From: an uncultured beta proteobacterium
GTDB taxonomy: Bacteria; Pseudomonadota; Gammaproteobacteria; Burkholderiales; Burkholderiaceae_C
Length of the DNA: 64,000 bases
NCBI GenBank assembly: GCA_903951445.1
Contig: CAJBBZ010000120.1
Coordinates: 1 to 64,000 of the forward strand
Reading direction: 5' to 3'
Part shown: piece after piece, positions 28,816-39,732 of the stretch
Layout of the letters: the number at the start of each line of letters is the position of its first letter
Numbering within the stretch: position 1 is the first letter of the stretch
Position numbers and translations under genes: made by a program
The notes under the pieces: generated by a model
What the model saw: only the letters and a program-made list of their open reading frames with translations
The model's database searches: none
What the model was told of the DNA's origin: nothing

Positions 28816-29907
28816 ATGAACCATAAGCTGTCCACCATGAACGCCCTCGAATCCCACTTGCACTATCCCCTGGGCAACGCCCTACCGGCGCCGGGGGGCA
28901 GCATCGAAGTGGCGCCCGGTATTTTGTGGCTACGCATGGTGCTGCCCTTTGCGCTAGACCATATCAACCTCTGGCTTTTGCGCGATTGCATGGAAGGTGA
29001 AAACGGCCCGGTAGAGGGCTGGAGCGTGGTGGACTGCTGCATCCACCGCGACGAAGCCAAGGCCCAATGGGAACAAATATTTAGCAATGAGTTACAAGGC
29101 TTGCCGATCCTGCGCGTGATCTGCACCCATATGCACCCAGACCACATCGGCCTGGCCCATTGGCTGTGCGAGCGCTGGAAGGTGGACTTGTGGATCAGCG
29201 CTGCCGACTACCAAGTGGCGCGCTTTGCTTGCATGGGCGCCAACGGCTTTGGCGGCGAACGCTCGGCCGCTTATTTCGCGGCCCACGGCATGAACGACGA
29301 GGGCTCGGTAGAACAAGTGCGTGCGCGCACCAACTACTTTCCCAACCTGGTGCCCTCCATCCCTGACAGCTACCACCGCCTGATGGACGGCACGCTGCTG
29401 GACATCGGCGGGCGCAGCTGGCGCTGCATCAGCGGCTACGGCCACGCGCCCGAACATATTGCGCTGTACTGCGATGACTTGCAAGTGCTGATCGGCGGCG
29501 ACATGATGCTGCCGCGTATTTCCACTAACGTGAGCGTCTACGAGCAAGAGCCCGAGGCCGATGCGCTCAAGCTGTTTTTGGACTCGATAGACAAGTTCAA
29601 ACCCCTGCCGGTAGATACCTTGACGCTACCGGCGCATGGCAAGCCTTTCACCGGCTTGCATGTGCGCATCGAGCAACTGCACTCCCACCACCGCGATCGC
29701 TTGGCCGAAGTGATGCAAGCCTGCGCCGCCGGTCCGCAAAGCGCGCGCGATGTGGTACCAGTGCTATTCACCCGCGCGCTAGATTTGCACCAAATGACCT
29801 TTGCCATGGGCGAGGCGGTAGCCCATTTGCATATGTTGTGGTTCCAGAAAAAACTGCGCCGCAGCCTGGGCGCCGATGGCGTCTACCGCTTTAGCTTGCC
29901 GGCCTAA
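28816..29907 (+). CDS. MBL-fold metallo-hydrolase
   Basis: VICTHMHPDHIGLAHWLCERW...SGYGHAPEHIALYCDDLQVLIGGDMMLPRIS...LPAHGKPF; start could be 28837. Confidence 0.92.
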   Translation: MNHKLSTMNALESHLHYPLGNALPAPGGSIEVAPGILWLRMVLPFALDHINLWLLRDCMEGENGPVEGWSVVDCCIHRDEAKAQWEQIFSNELQGLPILRVICTHMHPDHIGLAHWLCERWKVDLWISAADYQVARFACMGANGFGGERSAAYFAAHGMNDEGSVEQVRARTNYFPNLVPSIPDSYHRLMDGTLLDIGGRSWRCISGYGHAPEHIALYCDDLQVLIGGDMMLPRISTNVSVYEQEPEADALKLFLDSIDKFKPLPVDTLTLPAHGKPFTGLHVRIEQLHSHHRDRLAEVMQACAAGPQSARDVVPVLFTRALDLHQMTFAMGEAVAHLHMLWFQKKLRRSLGADGVYRFSLPA

Positions 29908-29916
29908 GGCGCCTGC

Positions 29917-30900
29917 TTACCAAAGCGGTGCGGTCGGGTCTTTGAGCTTTTTGCGCCGCTGCGGGTAGTCGGGCATTACGCTGCCCACGGTTTGCCAAAA
30001 GCGCGGGCTGTGGTTCATGACACGCAAATGGCTCAGCTCATGCGCCACCACATAGTCGATCACCGGTAATTCAAAATGCATCAAGCGCCAGTTCAGGCGG
30101 ATAGAGCCGTCGCTCTTGGCGCTGCCCCAGCGCTTGTCGGCATTGCTCAGCGACAAGCGCGTCCAGCGCACTTGCAATTGCGGCGCAAAGTGGTTGAGCC
30201 GCTCTTCAAACAAGGCCTTGGCCTGGCGCATCAGCCAGGCCTGCGTGGCATCGCGGATTTGCGCTGCGCTGGCGTCCACAGGCAACGCAATACGCAACTC
30301 GCGCAGCAGCGGCCGGTCTTGCTCACTATGTGCCTCTGCCAAGGCCGCACCCACCGCGCTAAAACCATGCGAGGGGTCAAGGCGCAAACGTAGCAAGCCG
30401 CCCAGGTAGGGGAAAACCGCGCCATCGCACCAGTCGATACGGGTTTGCAGTAATTGCGTATGTCGCTCCCGGCTTTCGTGCAATTTGCGCACGATCCACT
30501 CGGCGCGCGCTTGTAAAACCTGGTCAATTTCATTAAGCGAGGTCCAGCGCGGCGCACGCACACTGAGACCATCGGGCCCGATACTCATGCCAATGCTGCT
30601 GCGGCGCGCCCGCACCAGCGAAAACCCCACCTGCACGCCTTGCAAACGCAGACTGCGCGTAGCTTGGGGATGGATAAAGCCAGTATCTGTTGTCAAAGGG
30701 GGCGCCGGGGTGCTTTGGCTGATTGCGCTGGAGCCAATTGCTTTGGGGGCTACTGCTTTAGGCCTTGGTACCTTAGGCGTATCGGGTGTTGCAGCGCGGC
30801 GTGGTGCGCGGGCGGGCGGCTTTGGCGCCGCAGTTTGAGCCGGTGGCGCAGTGCCCAGCGATTCAAACAAATCCAGGGTGTAACGCAGCAGCGGATGCAT
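29917..30900 (-). CDS. M48/DUF45 family (YgjP-like) metallopeptidase
   Basis: RWTRLSLSNADKRWGSAKSDGSIRLNWRLMHFELPVIDYVVAHELSHLRVMNHSPRFW; HELSH zinc motif. Confidence 0.92.
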   Translation of the reverse strand: MHPLLRYTLDLFESLGTAPPAQTAAPKPPARAPRRAATPDTPKVPRPKAVAPKAIGSSAISQSTPAPPLTTDTGFIHPQATRSLRLQGVQVGFSLVRARRSSIGMSIGPDGLSVRAPRWTSLNEIDQVLQARAEWIVRKLHESRERHTQLLQTRIDWCDGAVFPYLGGLLRLRLDPSHGFSAVGAALAEAHSEQDRPLLRELRIALPVDASAAQIRDATQAWLMRQAKALFEERLNHFAPQLQVRWTRLSLSNADKRWGSAKSDGSIRLNWRLMHFELPVIDYVVAHELSHLRVMNHSPRFWQTVGSVMPDYPQRRKKLKDPTAPLW

Positions 30901-30920
30901 GGCCCGAGTGTTCTGGGGCG

Positions 30921-31664
30921 CTAGGCTTGGGGCGGGTAAGCGTCCGGGTCTAGCCGGCGCATTTCGGCCTCGATCCAGGCCTCCACCTCGCGCATCATTT
31001 CCTCCGGGCTGCGGCCTTCGCTGTCTATCGCCGGGCCTATGGATACATCCACTAAGCCGGGGTATTTGATGAATGCTTTGCGCGGCCAAACGCGGGCCGA
31101 GTTGACGGCGATGGGAAACACCGGCGCGCCGGTCTCAATAGCCAGCCGCGTACCGCCAGCTTTGTACACGCCCTTCTCGCCGCGCGGTATGCGCGTGCCC
31201 TCTGGAAACATGATGATCCAGACCCCACGGGCCAGCAATTCTTGGCCTTGCGACACCACCTTGTTAAAGGCCTGCGAGCGCTGGCTGCGGTCGATATGGA
31301 TCATGTCCAAGCGGCTCATGGCCCAGCCGAAAAACGGTACATAGAGCAACTCTTTTTTGAACACAAAAGCCAGCGGATGCGGCATCAGCGAAGGCAGCAA
31401 AAAAGTCTCTAAGGTGGACTGGTGCTTTACCAGCAGCACAGCGGCGCTGTTTTCGCCGGTGGGCAAATGTTCCCAGCCGCTGACGCGCACCCGGATGCCC
31501 AAAATCACACGCGCACCGGCAATGGCAGTGCGCAACCAAGCGCGCGCCATGGCCCACAGCAGATTGCCCCGGATGAATATCGATGCGCCTAAAATCGCAA
31601 ACGCAAAAGGCACTACCGTGAGCATCATCCACAGCATGTGCAAGACCGAGCGGATGAAAGACAT
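30921..31664 (-). CDS. plsC: 1-acyl-sn-glycerol-3-phosphate acyltransferase (PlsC-like)
   Basis: LLVKHQSTLETFLLPSLMPH...FVFKKELLYVPFFGWAM...IIMFPEGTRIPRGEKGVYKAGGTRLA. Confidence 0.92.
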   Translation of the reverse strand: MSFIRSVLHMLWMMLTVVPFAFAILGASIFIRGNLLWAMARAWLRTAIAGARVILGIRVRVSGWEHLPTGENSAAVLLVKHQSTLETFLLPSLMPHPLAFVFKKELLYVPFFGWAMSRLDMIHIDRSQRSQAFNKVVSQGQELLARGVWIIMFPEGTRIPRGEKGVYKAGGTRLAIETGAPVFPIAVNSARVWPRKAFIKYPGLVDVSIGPAIDSEGRSPEEMMREVEAWIEAEMRRLDPDAYPPQA

Positions 31665-31691
31665 AGATCGGGTACGCAAATGAAAGGGGCG

Positions 31692-32240
31692 CTAGCTGCG
31701 CGCCACCAGGTAGTCCGCAAAGGCAGAAAGGTCCGTATGCACCATGGTTTGCGGCGGAAAGTCGGCTGGCAGTGGCTGGCCGCGCCAGAGCGCACCTTTG
31801 CCGGTTTGCACCACATGCGGCGTGCAGCCTGTGCCTATGGCGGCAACCATGTCACGCGCCGTGTCGCCTACCGCGGGCATGGTGGCCAGGCCCATGCCGT
31901 AGCGCTCGGAAATTTGCTCAAACAAGCCCGAGGCGGGTTTGCGGCAGCGGCAATTTTCAGCCGGACTGTGCGGACAGTAAAACACCGCGTCGATGCGCCC
32001 ACCCACGGCGGCCAACATGCTGTGCATTTTGGCGTGCATGGCATTGAGCGCCGCCACATCAAACAGCCCGCGCCCCAGGCCCGACTGGTTGCTGGCCACC
32101 ACCACATGCCAACCGGCGTGGTTAATGCGCGCAATGGCCTCCAACGCGCCGGGCAGCGGTATCCATTCGTCAGCGGACTTGATGTAGTCGTCGCTGTCCT
32201 CGTTAATCGTGCCGTCGCGGTCGAGGATGCAAAGTTTCAT
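31692..32240 (-). CDS. gmhB: D-glycero-beta-D-manno-heptose-1,7-bisphosphate 7-phosphatase
   Basis: MKLCILDRDGTINEDSDDYIKSADEWIPLPGALEAIARINHAGWHVVVASNQSGLGRGLFD...CPHSPAENCRCRKPASGLF. Confidence 0.95.
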   Translation of the reverse strand: MKLCILDRDGTINEDSDDYIKSADEWIPLPGALEAIARINHAGWHVVVASNQSGLGRGLFDVAALNAMHAKMHSMLAAVGGRIDAVFYCPHSPAENCRCRKPASGLFEQISERYGMGLATMPAVGDTARDMVAAIGTGCTPHVVQTGKGALWRGQPLPADFPPQTMVHTDLSAFADYLVARS

Positions 32241-32255
32241 GATGCTAAAAAGAAT

Positions 32256-34451
32256 TTAAGCGGCCAGCTTGGACAAATCGGCCACGCGGTTCATGGCGCT
32301 GTGCAGTTGCTGCAAAAGCGCCAGGCGGTTGGCCTTGAGCGCCGGGTCGTCGGCATTGACCATCACGCCATCAAAAAACGCGTCTACTGGCGCACGCAAG
32401 GCAGCCAGGGCTTGGAGGCTGGCGGTGTAGTCCTTGGCGACGTACAAAGCGTCCGCCTGCGGGACGATGCTTTGCATGGCGGCGAACAAGGCCTGCTCGG
32501 CGGCTTCGTGCAACAAGGCGGCATTGACCTGGCCTTGCGCGGCGTCGGATTTTTTGAGAATGTTGCTAATGCGCTTGTTCGCAGCCGCCAGCGCGGCGCT
32601 TTCGGGTAGGGCGGAGAAGGCGCGTACGGCTTCAAGCCGGCGCGGCACTTCTCCCAAACGCTGAATACGCAGCGCCAATACCGCTTCAACTTCTTGGGAA
32701 GAGTAACCCTGTTCACGCAATGAACCCGCAAGACGGTCAAATATAAATTCGCGTATTGCAGGGCTGGCGTCTTTAATCAACTGTCCAAAGACCGGTGCTG
32801 CATCGGACAACATTTCATCTGTATTCAACGGCAGATTGCGATCCAGCAGCATTCGAATGACGCCTAGAGCGTGCCGCCGTAATGCAAAGGGATCTTTATC
32901 GCCCGTTGGCAAATTGCCAATCCCAAACATACCCACCAGCGTTTCCAGTTTGTCGGCCAATGCCACAACAAGTCCCACGTCACTGCGTGGCAGACTGTCA
33001 CCTGCGAAACGTGGGTTGTAATGATGTTCAATTGCCTCCGCTACCAATACATCTTCGCCATCGTGTAGGGCGTAATACCGTCCCATGACTCCTTGAAGCT
33101 CAGGAAATTCTCCAACCATGTCTGTGACCAAGTCGGTCTTTGCAAGCCGCGCAGCGCGCACAACAAGCTCGATAAACGGCCCCGGCTCCTGTGCGTAGGG
33201 TTGAAACCCATTTTTGACCAAGGCACCAGCAATGCCGCACGCAATTGCACACACCCGCTCCATACGCTCGCCCTGCGTACCCAATTGATTGTGATAAACC
33301 ACTTTGGACAAACCTTCAACGCGCGACTCTAAGCTGCGCTTGCGATCCTGGTCGAAAAAGAATTTGGCATCTGCCAGTCGCGGGCGCACCACGCGTTCAT
33401 TGCCGCCGATCACGAAGCTGGGGTCTTGCGGGTTGATATTGCTAACGATTAAAAACTGGTTGCTCAGCTTGCCATCGGCATCGAGTAGCGGGAAGTATTT
33501 TTGATTCGCCTTCATGGTCAGAATCAAACACTCTTGGGGCACTTGCAAAAACACTTCGTCAAAGTTGCAGACCATCACGGTGGGGCGCTCCACCAGCGCG
33601 GTCACCTCTTGCACTAGCGCGTTCTCCAGCAAAACTTCTTCGGCCTCTGCGTCGGTCAGCAAGGCAGGCTCTACTTCCAAACGGCGGGCCAGGCGTTTGG
33701 CCGCGCTGCGCAGTGCTTGCACCATGGCGCGGCTGCGTTCGTCAAAGCTGGCAATCACCGCGCCATCGCGCGCCAGGGTGGCGGCGTAGTCATCGGCATG
33801 GGCTATCACCACGGGCGAAACCACTGCTTCAAAACGATGGCCTTGGGTGCTGTTACCCGCCTGTAAGCCCAGTGCCTGCACCGGCACCACCGCGCTGCCG
33901 TGCAGAGCCAGCAAACCATGCGCCGGGCGCACAAAGCTGACGGTGCTCCAGCCGGGCAATTCGCAATCGCGCTCCAGCTGGTAGCTCATTACTTTGGGGA
34001 TAGGCAGTTTGGCAATCGCATCGAGCAAGGCTTTTTGTAAACCTTCAGCCAAGCTGGCGCCGCGCACCATGCTGTCAAAGTACAAGGCCTCAGCTTTGCC
34101 GTCCATGCGTTTTTGCAAACCGGCGATAGCCTCAGGCCCCGCGCCCAGGGCTTGCAGTTTTTTCAGCAGGGCCGGTGTGGCTTGGCCGCTGGCATCTAAG
34201 CCCACGGTTACGGGCATCAGTTTTTGCGACACCGCTTTGTCAGGCGCTTGCGCGCTAACCCCAGCCACATGCACTGCCAAGCGGCGGGGTGATGCGTAAT
34301 CCATGACCGCTGCATCAGCAGCGGCCAGTCCTTGCGCTTTCAGGCTGTCGGCCAGCACGGTGGCAAAAGCCAGCCCCAGCTTTTTCAAGGCCTTGGGCGG
34401 CAGTTCTTCGACAAAGAGTTCGACCAGCAAGTTGTGCGTATTCATGCTCAT
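32256..34451 (-). CDS. glyS: Glycine--tRNA ligase beta subunit
   Basis: [23 protein letters not shown]...[26 protein letters not shown]...[26 protein letters not shown] overlap with glyQ. Confidence 0.97.
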   Translation of the reverse strand: MSMNTHNLLVELFVEELPPKALKKLGLAFATVLADSLKAQGLAAADAAVMDYASPRRLAVHVAGVSAQAPDKAVSQKLMPVTVGLDASGQATPALLKKLQALGAGPEAIAGLQKRMDGKAEALYFDSMVRGASLAEGLQKALLDAIAKLPIPKVMSYQLERDCELPGWSTVSFVRPAHGLLALHGSAVVPVQALGLQAGNSTQGHRFEAVVSPVVIAHADDYAATLARDGAVIASFDERSRAMVQALRSAAKRLARRLEVEPALLTDAEAEEVLLENALVQEVTALVERPTVMVCNFDEVFLQVPQECLILTMKANQKYFPLLDADGKLSNQFLIVSNINPQDPSFVIGGNERVVRPRLADAKFFFDQDRKRSLESRVEGLSKVVYHNQLGTQGERMERVCAIACGIAGALVKNGFQPYAQEPGPFIELVVRAARLAKTDLVTDMVGEFPELQGVMGRYYALHDGEDVLVAEAIEHHYNPRFAGDSLPRSDVGLVVALADKLETLVGMFGIGNLPTGDKDPFALRRHALGVIRMLLDRNLPLNTDEMLSDAAPVFGQLIKDASPAIREFIFDRLAGSLREQGYSSQEVEAVLALRIQRLGEVPRRLEAVRAFSALPESAALAAANKRISNILKKSDAAQGQVNAALLHEAAEQALFAAMQSIVPQADALYVAKDYTASLQALAALRAPVDAFFDGVMVNADDPALKANRLALLQQLHSAMNRVADLSKLAA

Positions 34452-35353
34452 GCCGCCTTCTTCGCCATTTGCGCAATCCATGCGGGCGGGGCCATCGGAA
34501 AGCCCAATCGTTCGCGGCTCTCAAAATAGCACTGCGCCACGCCGCGTGCCAGATTGCGGATGCGGCCCATGTAAGCAGCGCGCTCGGTCACGCTGATGGC
34601 GCCGCGTGCGTCCAGCAAATTAAAAGTATGCGCCGCTTTGAGCACTTGTTCGTAAGCCGGTAGGGCCAGGGGCACGTCGATCAAATGCTTGGCTTGTTTT
34701 TCATGCGCGGAAAAGGCGGTGAATAAAAAGTCGGTGTCGCTGTGTTCGAAGTTGTAGGTGGACTGTTCTACTTCGTTTTGCTTGTACACGTCGCCGTAGG
34801 TCATATCGGCGGTCCATTGCAAGTTATAGACGTTGTCCACGCCTTGCAAGTACATGGCCAGGCGCTCCAGACCGTAGGTAATTTCGCCGGTGACCGGCTT
34901 GCAGTCGATGCCACCCACTTGCTGGAAATAGGTGAACTGCGTCACCTCCATGCCATTGAGCCACACTTCCCAGCCCAAGCCCCATGCGCCCAGGGTGGGG
35001 TTTTCCCAATCGTCTTCGACAAAGCGGATGTCGTTTTGCTTCAGGTCAAAGCCCAGCGCCTGTAGTGAACCGAGGTACAAGTCCAGAATATTGGCCGGGG
35101 CCGGTTTCATGACCACCTGGTATTGGTAGTAGTGTTGCAAGCGGTTGGGGTTTTCGCCGTAGCGCCCGTCTTTGGGGCGGCGGCTGGGTTGCACATAAGC
35201 GGCCTTCCAAGGCTCGGGGCCGATGGCGCGTAAAAAGGTGGCGGTGTGCGAGGTACCGGCGCCCACTTCCATGTCGTAGGGTTGTAGGAGCGCGCAACCT
35301 TGCTGGTCCCAATAGGACTGCAAGGTCAAAATAATTTGCTGGAATGTCAACAT
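34448..35353 (-). CDS. glyQ: Glycine--tRNA ligase alpha subunit
   Basis: [77 protein letters not shown]. Confidence 0.98.
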   Translation of the reverse strand: MLTFQQIILTLQSYWDQQGCALLQPYDMEVGAGTSHTATFLRAIGPEPWKAAYVQPSRRPKDGRYGENPNRLQHYYQYQVVMKPAPANILDLYLGSLQALGFDLKQNDIRFVEDDWENPTLGAWGLGWEVWLNGMEVTQFTYFQQVGGIDCKPVTGEITYGLERLAMYLQGVDNVYNLQWTADMTYGDVYKQNEVEQSTYNFEHSDTDFLFTAFSAHEKQAKHLIDVPLALPAYEQVLKAAHTFNLLDARGAISVTERAAYMGRIRNLARGVAQCYFESRERLGFPMAPPAWIAQMAKKAA

Positions 35354-35592
35354 GGAGTGGCTGGGCGCAGCACTGGCGCCGTCGTTCAGGGTGCTTACAA
35401 GGTCTTGTAGCGTAAGCGCTCAATTTTACGGGCCATTGCCTGGACTACCCAAGGCTTACGCAATTGCAGTTGCAAAAGCCGACATATTCCTTTTGCGTCG
35501 ACGGCTCACGCAGCCTGTACCGTGATCCGAAACGCGCACATGCGCTTTGGAGGTTGGCACGATGCGCACCTGGCGACGCAGGTCTTGACGAT

Positions 35593-37158
35593 TCAGTCTT
35601 GGCGCCTGCGCGACCATGCCGCCCAGGACAAGGCTGCCAAACCCGCTAGCCACAGCGGCCACAAACCCCAGCGCGCGGCCCACCAGGCAAACGGCGTCAG
35701 GCCCATGCGGCCTTGCACCTTTCCTTTTAAGACACCGGCAGGGCCATAAGGCAATTGCGCTTGCACTGCGCCGGTGTGCGCAACGATGGCGGTGGCGCCC
35801 GTATTGGTAGCGCGCAGCACCGGCAAGCCAAATTCCAAAGCCCGCATGCGCGCGATGCTTAAGTGCTGGTCGATTGCCAAACCATCGCCAAACCAAGCCA
35901 GATTGCTGACATTGACCAGCGCCGTGGGCGCGGTGCTTGGGTCGGTAAAGCGCGTCGCCAGTTCTTCGCCAAACAAATCTTCGTAACAAATATGCACTGC
36001 CAATCGTTGACCTGGCATGGCAAACGAGGCCTGACCCAAAGGCCCGCGGTTGAAGTCTCCCAAAGGGATGTGCATCAGGTTGGTGAACCATCGAAATAGG
36101 GGCGGGATAAATTCTCCAAAAGGCACCAGATGGTGTTTGTCGTAACGCTGAATTTGCGCTTGGCCGGGCATGAAGCCGATAACCGAGTTGGTATAGCCCT
36201 GTTGGCTGTCACCTAGCGGAATTCCGAATATGGCCGCATGGCTTTTGGCGCGCAATCCGCTGCTCAAGCGATCCCAATAGCCTTCGGGCAATTCCTGAGG
36301 CAGCAAGGGGACAGCGGTTTCAGGGGCAACAACTAAATCGCTGCTGGCAGCGAGCAATTGCGCTTCATACCATCGCAGCGCCTGCGGCACGCCGCTGGAT
36401 TGTTCAAATTTTTCGTCCTGCGCGATACCGCCTTGCAAGAGTGTGACGCTAAAAGTACCTGCATCACGCGTCCACTGGTTCCAAGCCGCTGGAAGCAACA
36501 AGGGCGCGATCAGTAGCGTCAAAGCCGTCAGCAAAGCTGCCGTGCCAGAAGGGCGCACGCCACCTGGCGCGCGTCGGCCCATGGCGCGCATGCAGGCCTG
36601 GGCCACAGCCATGCCGATAAACGCAGCCACCGCGCCAATGCCATACGCGCCCAGCAAGGGTGCGAAGAAAGACAAGGGGCCATCGACATGCGCATAACCG
36701 CCCGCGCCCCAGCCAAAGCCGGTAAGCCAGGTGCCGCGCGCCAGCTCGGCCATCATCCACAACAAGCCAAACAGCAGCGCGCCTGAAAAAGCACCGCGCT
36801 GCGCAAAGCGCCACCACAGGCCACCGGCTAGCGCAAAGTACACCGCTAGCAAGCCGGCCAGCAGCCACTCGGCCAGCGCCGCTAGGGGTGCGGGCATGCC
36901 GCCATAGGTATGCATCGCGGTATAGAGCCAGCCAAAGGTGCAGCCTAAATAAGCCGTGGTGAAAACCCAGGCGCGCCATGCGGCTTGGCGGGCCGAACTG
37001 GCACCCAACAAAGCGCCGGCCAATAGGGCCATGGACAGCAAGTGCAGCGCCCATTGCGGCTGGCCGTAGTCCAGCAAAAAACGAAAAGGCCAAGCCGCAC
37101 CGGCTGCGTGCAGCACGCCCGCCAGCAAAGGCATAAGCAGCTGCGCAGACGGGCGCAT
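35593..37158 (-). CDS. lnt: Apolipoprotein N-acyltransferase
   Basis: VTLLQGGIAQDEKFEQ...VAPETAVPLLPQELPEGYW...YDKHHLVPFGEFIPPLFRW...ICYEDLFGEE...LVNVSNLAWFGD. Confidence 0.95.
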   Translation of the reverse strand: MRPSAQLLMPLLAGVLHAAGAAWPFRFLLDYGQPQWALHLLSMALLAGALLGASSARQAAWRAWVFTTAYLGCTFGWLYTAMHTYGGMPAPLAALAEWLLAGLLAVYFALAGGLWWRFAQRGAFSGALLFGLLWMMAELARGTWLTGFGWGAGGYAHVDGPLSFFAPLLGAYGIGAVAAFIGMAVAQACMRAMGRRAPGGVRPSGTAALLTALTLLIAPLLLPAAWNQWTRDAGTFSVTLLQGGIAQDEKFEQSSGVPQALRWYEAQLLAASSDLVVAPETAVPLLPQELPEGYWDRLSSGLRAKSHAAIFGIPLGDSQQGYTNSVIGFMPGQAQIQRYDKHHLVPFGEFIPPLFRWFTNLMHIPLGDFNRGPLGQASFAMPGQRLAVHICYEDLFGEELATRFTDPSTAPTALVNVSNLAWFGDGLAIDQHLSIARMRALEFGLPVLRATNTGATAIVAHTGAVQAQLPYGPAGVLKGKVQGRMGLTPFAWWAARWGLWPLWLAGLAALSWAAWSRRRQD

Positions 37159-38030
37159 CACGGGGCGGGCGGGGCGACCAGGGGTGACACTTTGAACCAA
37201 CGCACCGCACCGCCGCGCGTGTGCAGCACCACAAACTGCAAGCCCAACATGGTGTGGCGTTCGCCGCGCTGGGGCACATGGCCCATTTCGTGGGCTACCA
37301 GGCCGCCTATGGTGTCAAAGTCGTCGGCGTCTTCGCGCGCCAGCAGGTCCACGCCAAAGGCGCTGCTCACGCGCTCCAGCGTGGCGTCGCCGTTTACGCG
37401 GAAGCTGCGGTCGGGCAGCGCGAACACATCGCCCTCGTCGTCGTCGATATCAAACTCATCCTCAATCTCGCCAACGATTTGCTCCAGCACGTCCTCGATG
37501 GTGATGAGCCCTGCCACACGCCCAAACTCGTCGATCACGATGGCCAGGTGGTTGCGGTTGCCTTTGAAGTCGCGCAGCAAATCGTTCAGGCCCTTGGTCT
37601 CGGGCACAAACACGGCAGGGCGCAAAAGTGCGCGGATGTTGAGCTCGGGGGCGCGCTGGAGTTTGAGCAAATCCTTGGCCATCAGGATGCCGATGATGTT
37701 TTCCCGCTCGCCCTCAAACACCGGAAAGCGTGAATGCGCGGTGTCGATCACGCTGTGCAGCAATTCATCCATGGGCGACTGAATATCCAGCAAGTCCATG
37801 CGCGTGGCCGCCACCATCACATCACCCGCCGTCATGTCGGCCATGCGGATCACGCCTTCGAGCATGGCGCGGGACTGGGCGCCTATGATTTTGTTGTCCT
37901 CGGCCTCGGCCAAGGTCTCCATCAATTCCTCAGCCGAGTCCGGGCCGGGGTGCAGAAACTCTGCCAGGCGTTGCAGAAACGTTCGCTTGTCTTCTTTGTC
38001 GTGGGAATGCGCGGGGTGGGGGTCGGACAC
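37158..38030 (-). CDS. corC: CorC/HlyC family CBS-domain protein (magnesium/cobalt efflux)
   Basis: TLAEAEDNKIIGAQSRAMLEGVIRMADMTAGDVMVAATRMDLLD...NHLAIVIDEFGRVAGLITIEDVLEQIVGEIEDEFD; likely GTG start at 38030; stop overlaps lnt start. Confidence 0.92.
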   Translation of the reverse strand: MSDPHPAHSHDKEDKRTFLQRLAEFLHPGPDSAEELMETLAEAEDNKIIGAQSRAMLEGVIRMADMTAGDVMVAATRMDLLDIQSPMDELLHSVIDTAHSRFPVFEGERENIIGILMAKDLLKLQRAPELNIRALLRPAVFVPETKGLNDLLRDFKGNRNHLAIVIDEFGRVAGLITIEDVLEQIVGEIEDEFDIDDDEGDVFALPDRSFRVNGDATLERVSSAFGVDLLAREDADDFDTIGGLVAHEMGHVPQRGERHTMLGLQFVVLHTRGGAVRWFKVSPLVAPPAP

Positions 38031-38119
38031 TGGCGTGGGGCAAAGCTGCCGTTTTTGCGAAGCCTCAAGGATAGCCCATTGCCAAGGCAGCGCCCTACGG
38101 CAATCTACCCTGGCAAACC

Positions 38120-38860
38120 CTAAGAGCCAGAGCTGCCGCTGGCATCCCGAATCGCCTGCCGCGTTTCCTGAATTCCAGCTAGCAAAGCCCAGACATGCCG
38201 GGCTTGTGATTTGAGTTGGTAATCCGTGTCGGCGATCTGCGCGTCCACCGCCTCGTGCCAATGCGATTGCAAGGTGGGCGAAGGCAGACTTAAGTAGGCC
38301 TCGGACTCCGAGCCCAGGCGCTCGACGGTGGCGCCTGCGCGCTGCGCGATATGCAGCATGGCCGTGTTTTCGCTCAGGGCATGGATGAACATTAGGGAGA
38401 TATGCTCGTTGCGCGCATGCAAAACCGCCCGCGCAAACAGCTCGGTGCCAAAACCACGGCCACGCCAGGCCGGCAACACGGACACACCAAACTCGGCGGA
38501 GCTAGCCGCCTCTGGCTCGTGGATATAGGCCAGATGCGCCATGGCGATCAGGCACAGTTTGCGGTTGTAAATACCAAACACCCGGTCACGCCCGAAGTCC
38601 AGATTGGCGACATAGTGCTCGATTTGTGCGTCCTGGGCGGCATAGCCAAAGCGCAGGTAGCGGTCCGCCCCGTCCAGCGCCAGCAGGTGGGTCAGCACAT
38701 CTTGGCGGTCCTGCACATGCAGCTCGCGCACCGGTACAAAGCTGTCTTGGCTCTCTGAGGTGGACTTGGCGCTAAAGGCCGTCATCGCAAATTGCCACGG
38801 GGCCAGCAGTTTGGCGAGGAACCAGTAAAACCCGGAAGTGATTGCGTGCATGTGACCCAC
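38120..38860 (-). CDS. GNAT-family N-acetyltransferase
   Basis: AEFGVSVLPAWRGRGFGTELFARAVLHARNEHISLMFIHALSENTAMLHIAQRAGATVERLGSE. Confidence 0.87.
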   Translation of the reverse strand: MGHMHAITSGFYWFLAKLLAPWQFAMTAFSAKSTSESQDSFVPVRELHVQDRQDVLTHLLALDGADRYLRFGYAAQDAQIEHYVANLDFGRDRVFGIYNRKLCLIAMAHLAYIHEPEAASSAEFGVSVLPAWRGRGFGTELFARAVLHARNEHISLMFIHALSENTAMLHIAQRAGATVERLGSESEAYLSLPSPTLQSHWHEAVDAQIADTDYQLKSQARHVWALLAGIQETRQAIRDASGSSGS

Positions 38861-38926
38861 TATAAGGGTTTTCCCTAGGTTGCGCGGTATTTACGGCCAA
38901 TAGCGGTGGACCTTTACTGTAATGTG

Positions 38927-38994
38927 CATACGGACGTACATCTTTTGATGTCTATTCCTTGAGTTTTAGGATTAACATACACACGTCGTACATC
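38927..38994. promoter_or_regulatory. Direct repeats CATACGGACGTACATC / CATACACACGTCGTACATC flanking the presumed vapBC promoter
   Basis: 38927-38942 and 38976-38994, upstream of the VapB start. Confidence 0.4.
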
Positions 38995-39010
38995 CATCAA
39001 GGGGCTCCAC

Positions 39011-39247
39011 GTGCAAGCAACCAAAGCTTTCAAAAACGGGAATTCGCAAGCCATCCGCATACCCGCCGCGCTGGCCTATGCGCGCACAGATATCGACCTG
39101 GAAATCGAGCGGCTTGGCGATGAAATACGCATCCGCCCGGCGCGCCGCTCTCTGTTGGGCGTGTTGTCCAAGTTTGCGGCTTTCTCCCCCGACTTTATGC
39201 AAGAAGGGCGCGAAGACCAGGAACAAGCCGAAAGAGAGGCGCTGTGA
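39011..39247 (+). CDS. vapB: VapB-type antitoxin (AbrB/MazE fold)
   Basis: MQATKAFKNGNSQAIRIPAALAYARTDIDLEIERLGDEIRIRPARRSLLGVL. Confidence 0.9.
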   Translation: MQATKAFKNGNSQAIRIPAALAYARTDIDLEIERLGDEIRIRPARRSLLGVLSKFAAFSPDFMQEGREDQEQAEREAL

Positions 39248-39669
39248 TGGCGCTCTACATGCTCGATACCAATATGTGTATCTACCTCATGAAAAATCAG
39301 CCTCCCGAAGTGGCTGAGCGCTTTGCTGCGTGCCAGGTGGGCGATGTGCTGATGTCGGCGATTACCCACGCCGAGTTGGAATACGGCGTTCGCGGCTCGG
39401 CCGATCCCTCGCGGGAACGCGTGAATCTGGCGAGCTTGGTACAAGACATTGTGGTGGTGCCATTCGACAGCGCCGCCGCCCTGGCCTACGGCCCGATTCG
39501 CTTGGCAACGCGGGACACCAAAAAAGACCACCTTGACAAACTCATCGCTGCGCATGCGGTGTCGCTGGGCGCCACAGTGGTCACCAACAACCTCCGAGAC
39601 TTTGCTAAATATCCTGGCTTAAACGTGGAGAATTGGCTCCAGAGCACCGGTCATAACCCAGCGCATTGA
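39247..39669 (+). CDS. vapC: VapC PIN-domain toxin
   Basis: MALYMLDTNMCIYLMKNQPPEV...ITHAELEYGV...DKLIAAHAVSLGATVVTNNLRDFAKYPGLNVENW; TGATG overlap with vapB. Confidence 0.93.
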   Translation: MALYMLDTNMCIYLMKNQPPEVAERFAACQVGDVLMSAITHAELEYGVRGSADPSRERVNLASLVQDIVVVPFDSAAALAYGPIRLATRDTKKDHLDKLIAAHAVSLGATVVTNNLRDFAKYPGLNVENWLQSTGHNPAH

Positions 39670-39732
39670 ACACCTGATCGGCCGCTTGAAGCACAACACA
39701 CGCATTGGCAATCAGATAAAAACGCAGCTCAG

